From Mesostigma viride (Eukaryota; Streptophyta; Mesostigmatophyceae; Mesostigmatales; Mesostigmataceae): a stretch of DNA of 64,000 bases. Below, one piece after another: positions 29,292 through 38,668 of this stretch. The number at the start of each line of letters is the position of its first letter. The first letter of the stretch is position 1. Location of the stretch: positions 1,294,176-1,358,175 of the forward strand of contig RPFO01000084.1 in assembly GCA_009746045.1 (NCBI GenBank), given 5' to 3'. Both the position numbers and the translations under genes were made by a program. Below the pieces are notes generated by a model. The model ran no database searches and had not been told where the DNA came from. It saw only the letters and a program-made list of their open reading frames with translations.

Positions 29292-30632
29292 CTATGGGGC
29301 AGGGTTGCCTGCTTGCCATAGGGGTTCATCAAGTGGTACAACAGCTGATATTGTCAGCTGCCTGCTGAGGCACTTTAGTGAGTGCATCAGCAGCGTTGTG
29401 TTTGTCCTCCACGTGACGGGTGGACTCCCAGTAGGTGGACTCCTGTTTAGGACCACCCAGTCAAGATCAGTGTGCACAGCATAGGGGTTAGCAAGGAAAC
29501 TGAGGACTGACTGACTGTCAGTGAGCAAGTGTGCCACCACCCCAGCATTGCTGCCTGCTTGCATCTGCAACCAAACCAGCACATGATTCAAGTACCTGGC
29601 ATGAAGCACTGCTGACACCACTGCCCTGCACTCAGCAGCATTGCTGCTGACAGCCTTGCGTCTATGCAACCGGCTGTACCATGAAATGAGAGACAAGGGT
29701 GCATCATCATTCTGCACAAAATACAAGCCTGACTCCCTTGCCTGCAACTTGGTAATCTGCCTGGACTCCATGGAACTATCCATCATAGCTTGGATGTGAA
29801 TGGTTTTGTGGAGATCCAAGGAGTGCAAGATAAGGGGAGGGCCTTCCTGGAGAGTTTTGGTGATGGCTTTGTGACCTACTTGCATCAAGACATCATCATC
29901 AACTCTGCTAACCACAGCCAGGTGAGGTGCACACGTTGAGCACAACCACCCCAGCTTGCCTCTAATGGTAGGACAGGCTCCAGGTTTGATTTTTGTTTGC
30001 AAAACCTCCAAGCAGCTGTGCATGTAATCATTGGGAGAGTAAAGTGCACACACCCACTGGTTTTGATGCTGCTGGAGTTGTAACATTGTGCCACAAAATT
30101 TTATGGCAGTGGTGCCCAGCTCTACTTGCTTGCCAATCTCAAAATGCTGTGACACTTGTTGAATAAAATCATCTACAGCACGCCTTGGCCCAGCAATCAG
30201 CTGATCATCCCCATGCCACACAAAGGTGAGAATGCCATGAGGGTGTGGGACCACAAAGAAGCAAGGGTCTATGTCATCATATCTAGCCCCTAGCTTTTCA
30301 AACACAGCCTGAGCTGACATCCTGAAAATTCGAGGAGCTGATTGCAGCCCTTCAACACCTATGTTAGCTTTCAGGTACTGCTGAGGGATGTGTTTTGCCC
30401 AAACTCTGGGAGTGGAGACTACATACACCTGACCATGCCACACTTGTTGTGCTATCTCAGGTGAGCCTTTCAGGAAAGCCCTTTTAATGTCTGTAGCCTT
30501 ACATACATAGTCATCCCCATCATTGAGATGACCCACAAAGACAGACAGCAAGATTTTTAGGGATGTTTGCTGAATGCCTGGCGTGTACAACTCTGCCTCT
30601 GTCAGATCAGTGGTGCCCTTGAACTCTGTCAC
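29292..30632 (-). CDS. Element C reverse transcriptase and RNase H (one frame)
   Basis: This 446-residue frame carries ELYTPGIQ, motif A with Asp 48 (ATDIKRAFLKG), GLQSAPRIF and palm box WHGDDQLIAG (HGDD at residues 140-143). RT connection GKLGWLCSTCAPHLAV follows. RNase H is complete up to HTDLDWVVL, with DSS, WYSRLHRRKAV, NAAECRAV and LTDSQSVL. Near 29450 a missing base shifts the end, so the ADALTK motif is in another frame. This is the best copy of C's RT. Confidence 0.87.
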   Translation of the reverse strand: MTEFKGTTDLTEAELYTPGIQQTSLKILLSVFVGHLNDGDDYVCKATDIKRAFLKGSPEIAQQVWHGQVYVVSTPRVWAKHIPQQYLKANIGVEGLQSAPRIFRMSAQAVFEKLGARYDDIDPCFFVVPHPHGILTFVWHGDDQLIAGPRRAVDDFIQQVSQHFEIGKQVELGTTAIKFCGTMLQLQQHQNQWVCALYSPNDYMHSCLEVLQTKIKPGACPTIRGKLGWLCSTCAPHLAVVSRVDDDVLMQVGHKAITKTLQEGPPLILHSLDLHKTIHIQAMMDSSMESRQITKLQARESGLYFVQNDDAPLSLISWYSRLHRRKAVSSNAAECRAVVSAVLHARYLNHVLVWLQMQAGSNAGVVAHLLTDSQSVLSFLANPYAVHTDLDWVVLNRSPPTGSPPVTWRTNTTLLMHSLKCLSRQLTISAVVPLDEPLWQAGNPAP

Positions 30633-31066
30633 ACAAGGTCTAGCATGAAAATGACTGACCCATCTGCTGCTGGCTTATGTTTACACACAAACTTCAGGCG
30701 CAAGTGCTTGCACCCTGCAGGCTTTTTGTCAATAGGTGTGACAGGTGGAGTATGAGAAGGACTAAGAGGATCTGGCACTACCCATTCTTCCCTGGCCTTG
30801 TTAAAGGCCTCCACCCATTTTAGGAATCCTATGTGTGTGCGACAGTCTTGCTCTATCTGTTCATAAGAAAGAGGAGACATTTTAGCCACATCATGCTTGC
30901 CCAATCCAAATGAGTTGGGATGAAGTTTTTGGTTGTGAACCAAGTCTGCCACACAGGGTTCTTGCCCTGGGGCATACTTGGGTGTAGCAAATTTTACAGA
31001 AGCAATGTTGGTGTTAAGAAGTTTTTCAAGAGAAATTTTGAAATGATTCAGATCAACACCACCCAT
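30629..31066 (-). CDS. Element C protease-RT linker, copy 2
   Basis: This 145-residue frame is the same as 5934-6371, with the same frameshifts at both ends, so these two breaks are shared by both copies. Confidence 0.75.
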   Translation of the reverse strand: MGGVDLNHFKISLEKLLNTNIASVKFATPKYAPGQEPCVADLVHNQKLHPNSFGLGKHDVAKMSPLSYEQIEQDCRTHIGFLKWVEAFNKAREEWVVPDPLSPSHTPPVTPIDKKPAGCKHLRLKFVCKHKPAADGSVIFMLDLV

Positions 31067-32970
31067 GTCCTGGATGGATAGTCTATCACTGGAGATATGA
31101 CACCAGGGTAACAGAGAAAAGGATCCCCCAACAAAGCATTCCCTTTATAACCTTCCAATACCTGAAAAGGAGTGGGGATACCGAGTATAGTCAACATGAC
31201 CTGACCTAATACCTTGAGGGATGACTGCCCTGAGAAATCAGCCACATGGTGCCAGGGTGAAGGTTCCAAAGGCATATGGGGCACAGCCAGGGCACTGATA
31301 ATGCTGACCTGGGCTTGTGTGTCCACTGCAACCATAAATGGGCTATTGTCATTCTGCCCAACCTTCCCCACCTTAGCTGATCCTGCAGCAGTTTGAGCTT
31401 TGGCTCTATGAGCTGCTTGTAAAATGCGAACAGCGTCTGCTAGGCTGCGTTTGGAAGGTGCAGCTAGTGGCTGAGCTATGTTCACACTTGAAGAGGTGAT
31501 AGGTTGCTGATCACCTGTTTTGCCAATGTGACCCTCTGCTGCAGGGGGCCAAGCCTGCAGTGACTGCCTACAATCATCAAGGGTGACCTGGGTGTCACAG
31601 TGGGTGTGGCTCTCACACTCACCAGTGGGTGTTCCAAACAACCACTCACTGGGCAACGCTGGGATGCCAGGCAACTGTACAGGGCTGTCGGCCAACAGCT
31701 CTTCCTCCTCTGCCACGTCTGACACAGTTGGAAAATACAATTTCATCCTGTGAGGTGAACACCTGTGAATCTTTCCCGTGTCATTGTGTTTAACTAACAC
31801 TGTCCTGCCAGTGGTGTTAAACTTTAGGATGGTGGCTGGCCCATGCCAGGTACCCACCTTGCCTAGTCCCGACTCCTTGTAGAATAGGACCTGATCCCCT
31901 TCTCTGAAGGTGGGACGTGGATGCTTTGCATCCTTGACAGCTAACCTGCTAGCTGTCTGTGCTCGCTGTGCGTTGTATAGGGCTAGTACCTCAGGTGGAT
32001 AAATGCCTGCATGCAATCCATCTGGTGTAATGATCACCCCTTGTGGGGTTTTCATGAGTGGCCTCCTGTTGAGGACTTGGCACAACCTGGTGGACCACAG
32101 AGCTCTGTCAGCATATGACCCACTGTCAGCCAGCAGATTGCCATCTTCTTTGGCTACAAGGGTTTTAATGGACCTGATGGCCCTTTCAATAATGCCTTGC
32201 CTCTCATGATCTTCTAGCCCAGCCAGATCAATAGCCTCACACCCTGGTTCATTGGCAAGACACGTGAACTGCTGATCCAGTAACAATGCCTCCACAGGGT
32301 AGTACCTGGCCTGAGCAATCAAGAGAGCCCTGAGCAACTGTGTCTTGTCCATTCCAGGTAATGGTTCAATGGTTGTGTACCTTGACCATGCATCTTTAAG
32401 TGCCAAGTAAGATTGTCCTTTGATATGAAAGACATCTCCTACCACCCTGCCCTTGCACTTAGGTGGGGTAGCTACATGCCACTTAGGGGGTTTGGGTGCA
32501 TTGAACTGACAATGCTGGCAGTGGGATCTGACCACCTGGCATGCACGTCTGAGTGCTGCCCCCCCTATTGCTGCTGCCACCACCTCTGCACTCACTTCAT
32601 GCCCATAAAGGAAATGCAACTGCAAAGCAAGCTCCTGAAAACTGATATGAGCATCCTCTGCTGGGGACACTCTGCACACCTTGGGAACCATAGATGTGAA
32701 GGTTGGTTTAGAGACATAATCTTCTGAAACCAGCTGTAGCACCTTTCCAGAACTGCTCACTGCTCTGACAGTGGGGCATGCAGATGAAAGAGGTGAAGCA
32801 GGCACATTCAAGCCAGCATGAGAGGGAGACTCACACTTCTTGCCGTAAGGAGGCCGCTTGCAGTCCTTGGGGTCACCGTGGGGCGGCCCGTGGCACTTGT
32901 GGCACAGGACGTCCAAGTGCGCCAGCTCGTCCACGTTCTTGCGGCAGGTGGGCCGCAGGTGGTACTTCAT
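31048..32970 (-). CDS. Element C zinc knuckle, integrase and protease-like domain, copy 2
   Basis: This 640-residue frame starts inside the first knuckle (MKYHLRPTC). It continues through CHKCHGPPHGDPKDC, integrase (LHFLYGH ... CQHC; GDVFHIKG; DQQFTC; GIIERAI) and the protease-like DTQAQVSII, DFSG and ALLGDPFL. It lacks the upstream Gag part because the poly-Asn repeat is out of frame here. Confidence 0.85.
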   Translation of the reverse strand: MKYHLRPTCRKNVDELAHLDVLCHKCHGPPHGDPKDCKRPPYGKKCESPSHAGLNVPASPLSSACPTVRAVSSSGKVLQLVSEDYVSKPTFTSMVPKVCRVSPAEDAHISFQELALQLHFLYGHEVSAEVVAAAIGGAALRRACQVVRSHCQHCQFNAPKPPKWHVATPPKCKGRVVGDVFHIKGQSYLALKDAWSRYTTIEPLPGMDKTQLLRALLIAQARYYPVEALLLDQQFTCLANEPGCEAIDLAGLEDHERQGIIERAIRSIKTLVAKEDGNLLADSGSYADRALWSTRLCQVLNRRPLMKTPQGVIITPDGLHAGIYPPEVLALYNAQRAQTASRLAVKDAKHPRPTFREGDQVLFYKESGLGKVGTWHGPATILKFNTTGRTVLVKHNDTGKIHRCSPHRMKLYFPTVSDVAEEEELLADSPVQLPGIPALPSEWLFGTPTGECESHTHCDTQVTLDDCRQSLQAWPPAAEGHIGKTGDQQPITSSSVNIAQPLAAPSKRSLADAVRILQAAHRAKAQTAAGSAKVGKVGQNDNSPFMVAVDTQAQVSIISALAVPHMPLEPSPWHHVADFSGQSSLKVLGQVMLTILGIPTPFQVLEGYKGNALLGDPFLCYPGVISPVIDYPSRTWVVLI

Positions 32971-33017
32971 GCCACAGCGGGTGCACCGCTGAGAAGCCTT
33001 GTCCTCCTTGTCCTGCT

Positions 33018-33039
33018 TGTTGTTGTTGTTGTTGTTGTT

Positions 33040-33108
<69 letters not shown>

Positions 33109-33143
33109 GCTGTTGCTGACAGTTGTTGTTGTTGTTGCTGGAG
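33018..33143. repeat. TTG trinucleotide repeat, copy 2
   Basis: The length and interruption (CTGACAGTTG) differ from 8323-8429. The minus-strand frame switches here from poly-Asn to poly-Gln, a sign of a length change. Confidence 0.88.
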
Positions 33144-33808
33144 CTGCCCCCCTTGGAGGGAGACTGCCCCTTACCCTTGCCCTTGCCCCAGCCCCTGCCC
33201 TTGCCCTTGCCCTTGCCCTTGCCCTTGCCCTTTCCCTTAAACATTTGTCCCAGCAGGCACTTCACTTCTGCCATGGTGACAGGCCTCTTGCTCCTGTCTT
33301 CCCTCTCCCTATCCTCCTCCTCCCTCTCTTCCCCCCTGACCCTCTTTACAGAGGTGCCCATGGCCCCCTGGCTAAGGGGAGCCAAGGCCAGCTTGATATA
33401 ATCCAATGCCTCCTTCATGTCCTCCCAGTACTTTGCCATTCCTGTTGCAAGCATAGCGTAGGTGTTTTTGTCAAGTTTGAGTTTCTCAAGGAAGGAACGC
33501 AGCAAGAACTTGTGATCTAGCTGCTGGACATCAGGACGTGCTTTGATGGCTAGCTCATATTTCTTTGTCTCAGCCACATAGTCCACTGATGTGACCCTGT
33601 ATTCCTCTACCCACCTGAATGCCCCATATATGTCCACAGATGAGGGGGTGGAGAGGAGGTCAGTTAGCTCCTTCATGAAAGCCTCCCAAACTGCCCTAGC
33701 CTGCGTGTCCTGCCACTTGGGATACCTACGCTGGAAGACAAGGATGAGATTCTGAATCTGAGAGGAGGACTGATGGTAAAATCCCCCTGCATGAGAGATC
33801 CAAACCAA
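33038..33808 (-). CDS. Element C Gag capsid and basic tract, copy 2
   Basis: This 256-residue frame is intact where copy 1 is broken. It holds VFQRRYPKWQDTQARAVWEA, VDIYGAFRWVEEYRV and YELAIKARPDVQQLDHKFLL, a helical capsid-like region. An acidic/basic REEEDRERED stretch and a (GK)n tract follow, and it ends in poly-Gln produced by the frame slip in the trinucleotide repeat. The helical part resembles element D's Gag in layout. Confidence 0.75.
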
Positions 33809-35149
33809 TTCTTGACATTCAGTTCCTCCCTAGCCAGCTGGAGAGAGAGAAGTGCATGATTCCCCTGCTCCCTAGTATACCCCTCAGGCAGCCCCCTGAC
33901 ATTAATCCTATCCACAGGACGGTTTTCATTGTAAGTGGGCAACCTAGAGGGGGATGCAGGGGGAGAGGGAGAAGATGGTGTTGCTGCTGCAGCATTCACA
34001 GGAGAGACATGCTGAGAGGGAAGTGCTACTTGAGTGAGCTGAGCAGGAGAGGCAAGCATGGGCTGGGTAGGTTGGGTAGGCAACAATTAGGGGTGGGCTG
34101 GGTGGGGGTGTGAGTATGTGTCACTTCCCGCCTGAGCCTGCTGCGGGCCTCCTCCCAATCATGGAAGGTGGGAGAGAGAGACACGTCATCGTCAGTAGGG
34201 TTAGTAAAATCATGATGCAGCCAGGTATAGGCAACCACCTACCCGCCCCTTTCAGGATGGCATTGTGCAGGAGCTCCAGGAGTCGCACTAGGCGAACCCT
34301 GTTGCCCTGCACCCTCCTTCCTGAGAGGAGGGCCTGCAGGGCAGGCAGCAAGTCGTCACACACCCTGCGTGTGTCCGCATGGAGGTTGGGCAAGCCCAGG
34401 ATGTGCGTGATAATCGCACACACCAGGCTGCCCGCCTCCGCGACGTGCATCTGCTGGCTCCGGTCGGCCAGCCCACGGAAGGAGGCTGTGGCAACCTGTA
34501 TGGCACGCCACACAGGCTCATCACCCAAGGTGATGAAGTCCCGACCTTCCAGATCGCCGTCCAGCCGTGCCGGCTGCTGCCCTGCCAAGGTGGGACCCTG
34601 AGGCCCCTCCGGCCCTGCCAGGGCCTTGTCCTTGTTGCGGCTAGAGGGGGCCTGCCCCCCAGAGCCGCTGGAGGTGCCCGTGACACCCTCCATGGGGGCT
34701 GCATCCCCCGCCAGCGCCGGAGGCGCCGGCGTCGCTGCCGGGGTCCCTGCGACCCCGGGAGCTAGCGTCGCCGCCGGGGTCCCTGCGACCCCGGTGGCCT
34801 CCTCAGCCACCTGGCCCCCCACGCTGGGCGGGGGAGCCCGCTGCTGAGGTTGGACCCTCTGACCTGCCAGAGGGTCCTGGGTGGTTTCACCACCCATGGG
34901 CGTGGTAGGGGCGACTGCCGCCCCGCGCTCCGTCGCAGGCGGCATCGCAGCCGCCTCACGCCTCTCCGGGCCCCAGCCAACTGGCGTGACTTGGGGCCAC
35001 GGCCCCAACGGAGTCAGCGTGATCTCCTGCTTGGCGACCACGCGCAGCGCCTCTCTCTGACGCTGCCTGGACGCCCACTGATCCACAGTGCCTGGGTTTC
35101 GCCTCGGCCGATTGGCGAAACACCACAACCAAACTGCCACCTGGATCAT
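33673..35149 (-). CDS. Element C Gag middle region (two overlapping frames), copy 2
   Basis: Frames 34121-35149 (342 residues) and 33673-34086 (137 residues) follow each other with a frameshift between them. The first has REALRVV, PAATPAPG repeats, GRDFITLGDEPVWRAIQVA and TRRVCDDLLPALQALLS. The second is Pro/Ser-rich (LPTYNENRPVDRINVRGLPEG) and leads to the capsid frame. No known domain is recognised. Confidence 0.55.
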
Positions 35150-35801
35150 GCAGATGGAACTGCATCCGTAGACGGCCCTCGATCAGCGTTTGCACCCGAT
35201 GAACCTCGATCGCATTCGTCGGCTCATCTGCAGTCAACTGAAAACGCTGCCGAATGATCCAGCCGTTCACCGAAATGAACGCTGGGATGTCGTCCTCCCC
35301 GATGGGGAGAAGATGAGGTAAACGCCCGAACGCGACAGGTGGCGGAACATGCTCACCATACCGGTCGATGTCCAGGATGGCCATCTGTCGGCCCACCGAG
35401 AGATTACCAGACGTCGCAGGCGTCTGAGACGAAATCTCGAGCGAAGGCCGAGGCCTCGCAGGCTGCACCTCCCCATCCTCTTCCGAGAAGTCACTTCGTT
35501 CACGACCCCCGTCACCTGCGACGGGGGAATTACGTGCCCGGGGGACCTGCCCCCCGGGTGCCATGGCGGACGAGCCGCCAATGGCAAACGGACGTCCGCT
35601 CGCCATCCCCCGGGCGCCGGGCCCCACCTGCGGGGTCCGACGCCTGGGGTGGTCGGCGACCACCGTGCGGAAGGTGACGCTAGGCGTCACCCTCGCTGCA
35701 TCGTTGGCGGAGGGCGTGCCCTCCGGCGAGAGTCGGGGTGAGGTGCGCCTGGCAGGCGCCTTCCCCTTGTTGTTGTTGTCGTTGCCGTTGTTGGAAGCCA
35801 T
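34956..35801 (-). CDS. Element C Gag N-terminus, copy 2
   Basis: The start is ATG 35801 (MASNNGNDNN), 43 bases inside the 5' LTR. It is the same protein as 10288-11073 with small changes. The frame is lost near 35095, where CCTGGGTTTCGCC differs from copy 1 CCGGGGTTTGCC. Confidence 0.6.
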   Translation of the reverse strand: MASNNGNDNNNKGKAPARRTSPRLSPEGTPSANDAARVTPSVTFRTVVADHPRRRTPQVGPGARGMASGRPFAIGGSSAMAPGGQVPRARNSPVAGDGGRERSDFSEEDGEVQPARPRPSLEISSQTPATSGNLSVGRQMAILDIDRYGEHVPPPVAFGRLPHLLPIGEDDIPAFISVNGWIIRQRFQLTADEPTNAIEVHRVQTLIEGRLRMQFHLHDPGGSLVVVFRQSAEAKPRHCGSVGVQAASERGAARGRQAGDHADSVGAVAPSHASWLGPGEA

Positions 35802-35843
35802 ATTTTTGTTTTTCGGAAAAAATAAAAAAAGCTTTTCAGTCCA

Positions 35844-36299
35844 AGTTGGAACGAGTCTCACGACGATGGACAACTGCCGAAGCTGAAATGGAAGGATGGT
35901 TGTATTAGCAATAATACAATGAGAGTAGTGTAAGCTGAGGGCTCAGAATGGAACGTCTGGGCAAACTCGGGTGCTGCGGCACTCCCCAGTGCTACGCCTA
36001 TATGCCTATGGCGGTGCTCACTGCAGCACCTGCCAGTGGACAACTGGACACTGCAATGCCATGCGACCACGTCACTAGCAACCAGCTAAGACTCGGCCCG
36101 TCAGGCCCGGCTACACCGGACCTGGCGGGTCGAGCTAGCACCTAGGAACAGTCTGGCACTAACTGCACGTCAGTCCACCTGACGCCTCAGTACCGTACGC
36201 CCTGCCGTACAGTACTGAGGTGTCCCGCTCAGCCGCGGTAGGCAATACGCGGCGCGCAGGCCGGAAATCCGTGTGTCAGCCTAAGCATCTCATCTAACT
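35844..36299 (-). repeat. 5' LTR of element C, copy 2
   Basis: This matches 11116-11571; target duplication CGGTG follows at 36300-36304. The same TGG-type primer-binding site lies at 35831-35843. Confidence 0.9.
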
Positions 36300-36442
36300 C
36301 GGTGGCCGTAGGTGACTAGGCGAGGTTGGCATGCGGGCTGGTGCAGGGGAGGCCAGCTCGACCCCCCAGGTGTACTCACCCTACCTGGGTGCTCAGGTGG
36401 CGGTGCTAGCAGGCACTTGGGAGAAGGGGGGCCACCTGGAGC

Positions 36443-38107
36443 ATGGGACAGCTGCAGAAGGGGGAAGGGCAGTGTCTAGCTCAGGGGATGGGGAATGAGT
36501 GGGGTCGAGGCGCTGCAGGGGGGCACACCGCAGCGGGCGGGCCGCCGGTAGGTAGTACCTCACCAGACCCTAGTTCAGCACATGTGAATGGTGCGGCGTG
36601 CGGTGAGGCAGCCGGGTCGCTCAGTGTACTTAACATGGCCACACGGTTACACAAAGCACTAGGGCATGGGCATGCGGGTGAGGAGTGGGCAGCCATGCTA
36701 GGGTTCACAGACTTAGTGGATATGTGCAAGCAGGTGTGGTTAAGGTGTCGCAAATGTCAGGAGCGGGCACCCAAACCGCACAAGTTCCATGCACGTAGGC
36801 CAGAGTTTGAGCGAGGTGTGGTGCAGTGTGATGTATTCATGTATGACGACAGAGACTACGTGCTTGCAGTGGGCAGGTTCTCCAGGTACAAGGTCATGGT
36901 GCCACTTGAGCGCAAGCTGAAGGAGCACTTGTGTGATGCATTGCGTCTCATCAGGTCCAAGTTTGGTGTGGCATCTGTGTTGGAGTGCGATCAGCAGTTT
37001 GAGTGCTGTGTGGGTGAGCCGGGTGTGGGGAAGATAGAACTTGCTGGGGTAGCTGACCACGAGCACCAGGGTCTTGTCGAGCGCCACATACAGACATCGA
37101 AGCAGGTGATGGCATGCATGGAGAAGATGAGAACAGGCTCGTATCGTGAGAGGCTGGTGATCTGCAATGAGATAGAGCAATGTCTCAACAACCGTGTAAT
37201 GGTCAAGGTGTTGGGTGGGCAGGTGGCAGTCACGCCTAAGGGAGTGGAGATGGGCTTGTTGTCACCTGAGGCTGTGGAAGAGTACAGGGATTATTTGAGC
37301 GATCGTTACGTGCGCATGGTAAGGATGGACCTGCGACGTGGACAGGTTTATGTGCCGTGCGTGAACGCCAGGGTCTGGGCCTACGCGGAGGGCAGTCATG
37401 GAAAACGGGGCCTATGGAGAGGTCCCGGTGTGGTCAAGGAGATCGATCCTGATCACATGCTTGCTTCGGTAGCGCTAGAGGACAGTTGCTGCGACAAGCT
37501 GCTAGCGTGGAAACACCTGCGCCCCTACTATGACGGGCTGGGGCCGCCAGACCCACCCGCTGAGGAAGGTGTTAGGGACCCCAGTGTGCAGGCTGGGGGT
37601 GAGGTGGGGGATCCCGGGGCTGCAGGGGGGGTGAGGGAGGGGGGTGGGCCTGATCAACCTACTCGCTCCCTTTCGCCGGAAGCTGGGTTGCCACCTTCCA
37701 AGGGCAGTCCCGCTAGCGTGGGTTCGGGCGGTTCGGGGGTTGCCCCAGCCGTTGACGACCAGGAGAAGCAGCGCGCCGCGGTACTAGCCCGCCTAGTGGA
37801 GCGCCTGCAGGAAGCTCGACGCGCTGCCACGGTGGGCGAGCAGCGGCAGTTGGGGGGCAACATCTCGCGGGCCGGCAAGGAGCGGGTGGCCGAAGGTGGG
37901 ATGGTACCACGGTCCGGTGAGGCGGGTGAGCCAGCCGAAGGTGGGGTTGCACGGGCCGGCGATGCTGGGGCATTGACCGCAGGTGCGGGGCAGCAGGCTG
38001 GTGGCGTTGGCGGGTTGGCCGACGCGGGGCCTGCATTGCCGAGTGAGGGCGACAGCCCCATGGACGACAGCGAGGCTGTCGAGGAGAGAGGTGATCGAGC
38101 CAGGTGA
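36443..38107 (+). CDS. Element B integrase and linker, copy 2
   Basis: This 554-residue frame from ATG 36443 covers the whole integrase and most of the linker to the protease-like domain. Zinc site, D-D-E triad and DQQFEC are as in copy 1. Extra Gs near 37630 and 37643 keep the frame open where copy 1 stops. The frame ends near 38100, where GAGGTGATCGAGCC replaces GAGGTGAGCC. Confidence 0.87.
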   Translation: MGQLQKGEGQCLAQGMGNEWGRGAAGGHTAAGGPPVGSTSPDPSSAHVNGAACGEAAGSLSVLNMATRLHKALGHGHAGEEWAAMLGFTDLVDMCKQVWLRCRKCQERAPKPHKFHARRPEFERGVVQCDVFMYDDRDYVLAVGRFSRYKVMVPLERKLKEHLCDALRLIRSKFGVASVLECDQQFECCVGEPGVGKIELAGVADHEHQGLVERHIQTSKQVMACMEKMRTGSYRERLVICNEIEQCLNNRVMVKVLGGQVAVTPKGVEMGLLSPEAVEEYRDYLSDRYVRMVRMDLRRGQVYVPCVNARVWAYAEGSHGKRGLWRGPGVVKEIDPDHMLASVALEDSCCDKLLAWKHLRPYYDGLGPPDPPAEEGVRDPSVQAGGEVGDPGAAGGVREGGGPDQPTRSLSPEAGLPPSKGSPASVGSGGSGVAPAVDDQEKQRAAVLARLVERLQEARRAATVGEQRQLGGNISRAGKERVAEGGMVPRSGEAGEPAEGGVARAGDAGALTAGAGQQAGGVGGLADAGPALPSEGDSPMDDSEAVEERGDRAR

Positions 38108-38606
38108 GCTGGTGGCTGCGGTCTCTAAGCTTGCCAACTGGTATTCGGACGGGCTGGGTAGTTGTCGATTGGAAGTGGACACTGACGCGGTGGTGTGCTT
38201 GCTGGGTGAGGGAGTAGCCAGGCATCTGCCGTGCACTGCGTCCAAGTGGAGGTATGTGGAGGATTTCTCCGGGTTAGTGAGGATGCCGGTGCGGGGTGAG
38301 GTAATGCTGACGATCTTGGGGAGGGAGACGCCGTTTTGCGTGCTGGAGGGGTATGATGGACCCGCCATTTTGGGACTTCCTTTCCTGGACCATCCTGATG
38401 TGCGGATTCAGAGCTCATTGCTAACCCGAGTAGGTCACGGGTCGATAGAGCTACAGTCTTACAAGTCAGTCGAGCCTCTCAGTCGCATTTGCAGCACAGT
38501 GGCTAGGCTAGCAGCACTGTCGGGTACGGAGGGTGTAGCGTGGGGCGCTGATCTCCCGCCAGCTGCTGACCTGGTTATGCCTGCATTACTGCATCCCAAC
38601 AGCTAG
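37983..38606 (+). CDS. Element B protease-like domain, copy 2 (intact)
   Basis: This 207-residue frame has the complete protease-like domain: LEVDTDAVVCLL, HLPCTASKWRYVEDFSGLV, MLTILGRETPFCVLEGYDG and AILGLPFLDHP. These align with the domains of C and D. It ends at HPNS-stop because one T is missing (CAGCTAGG against CAGCTTAGG in copy 1). Confidence 0.8.
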   Translation: MRGSRLVALAGWPTRGLHCRVRATAPWTTARLSRREVIEPGELVAAVSKLANWYSDGLGSCRLEVDTDAVVCLLGEGVARHLPCTASKWRYVEDFSGLVRMPVRGEVMLTILGRETPFCVLEGYDGPAILGLPFLDHPDVRIQSSLLTRVGHGSIELQSYKSVEPLSRICSTVARLAALSGTEGVAWGADLPPAADLVMPALLHPNS

Positions 38607-38668
38607 GAATCACTGAGAGGGACATAGCCGCACATTCCCCGATCACATTCCCTGAGCTTGTACTGCAG

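Larger units (their letters stand above)
27759..36299 (-). mobile_element. Copia-like element C, copy 2
   Basis: LTRs of 456 bp lie at 27759-28214 and 35844-36299, ending AGTT...AACT. Target duplication CGGTG is at 27754-27758 and 36300-36304. RT and RNase H are in one frame here, unlike copy 1, while Gag is broken in the poly-Asn region. It is about 32 bp longer than copy 1 through scattered indels. Confidence 0.9.
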
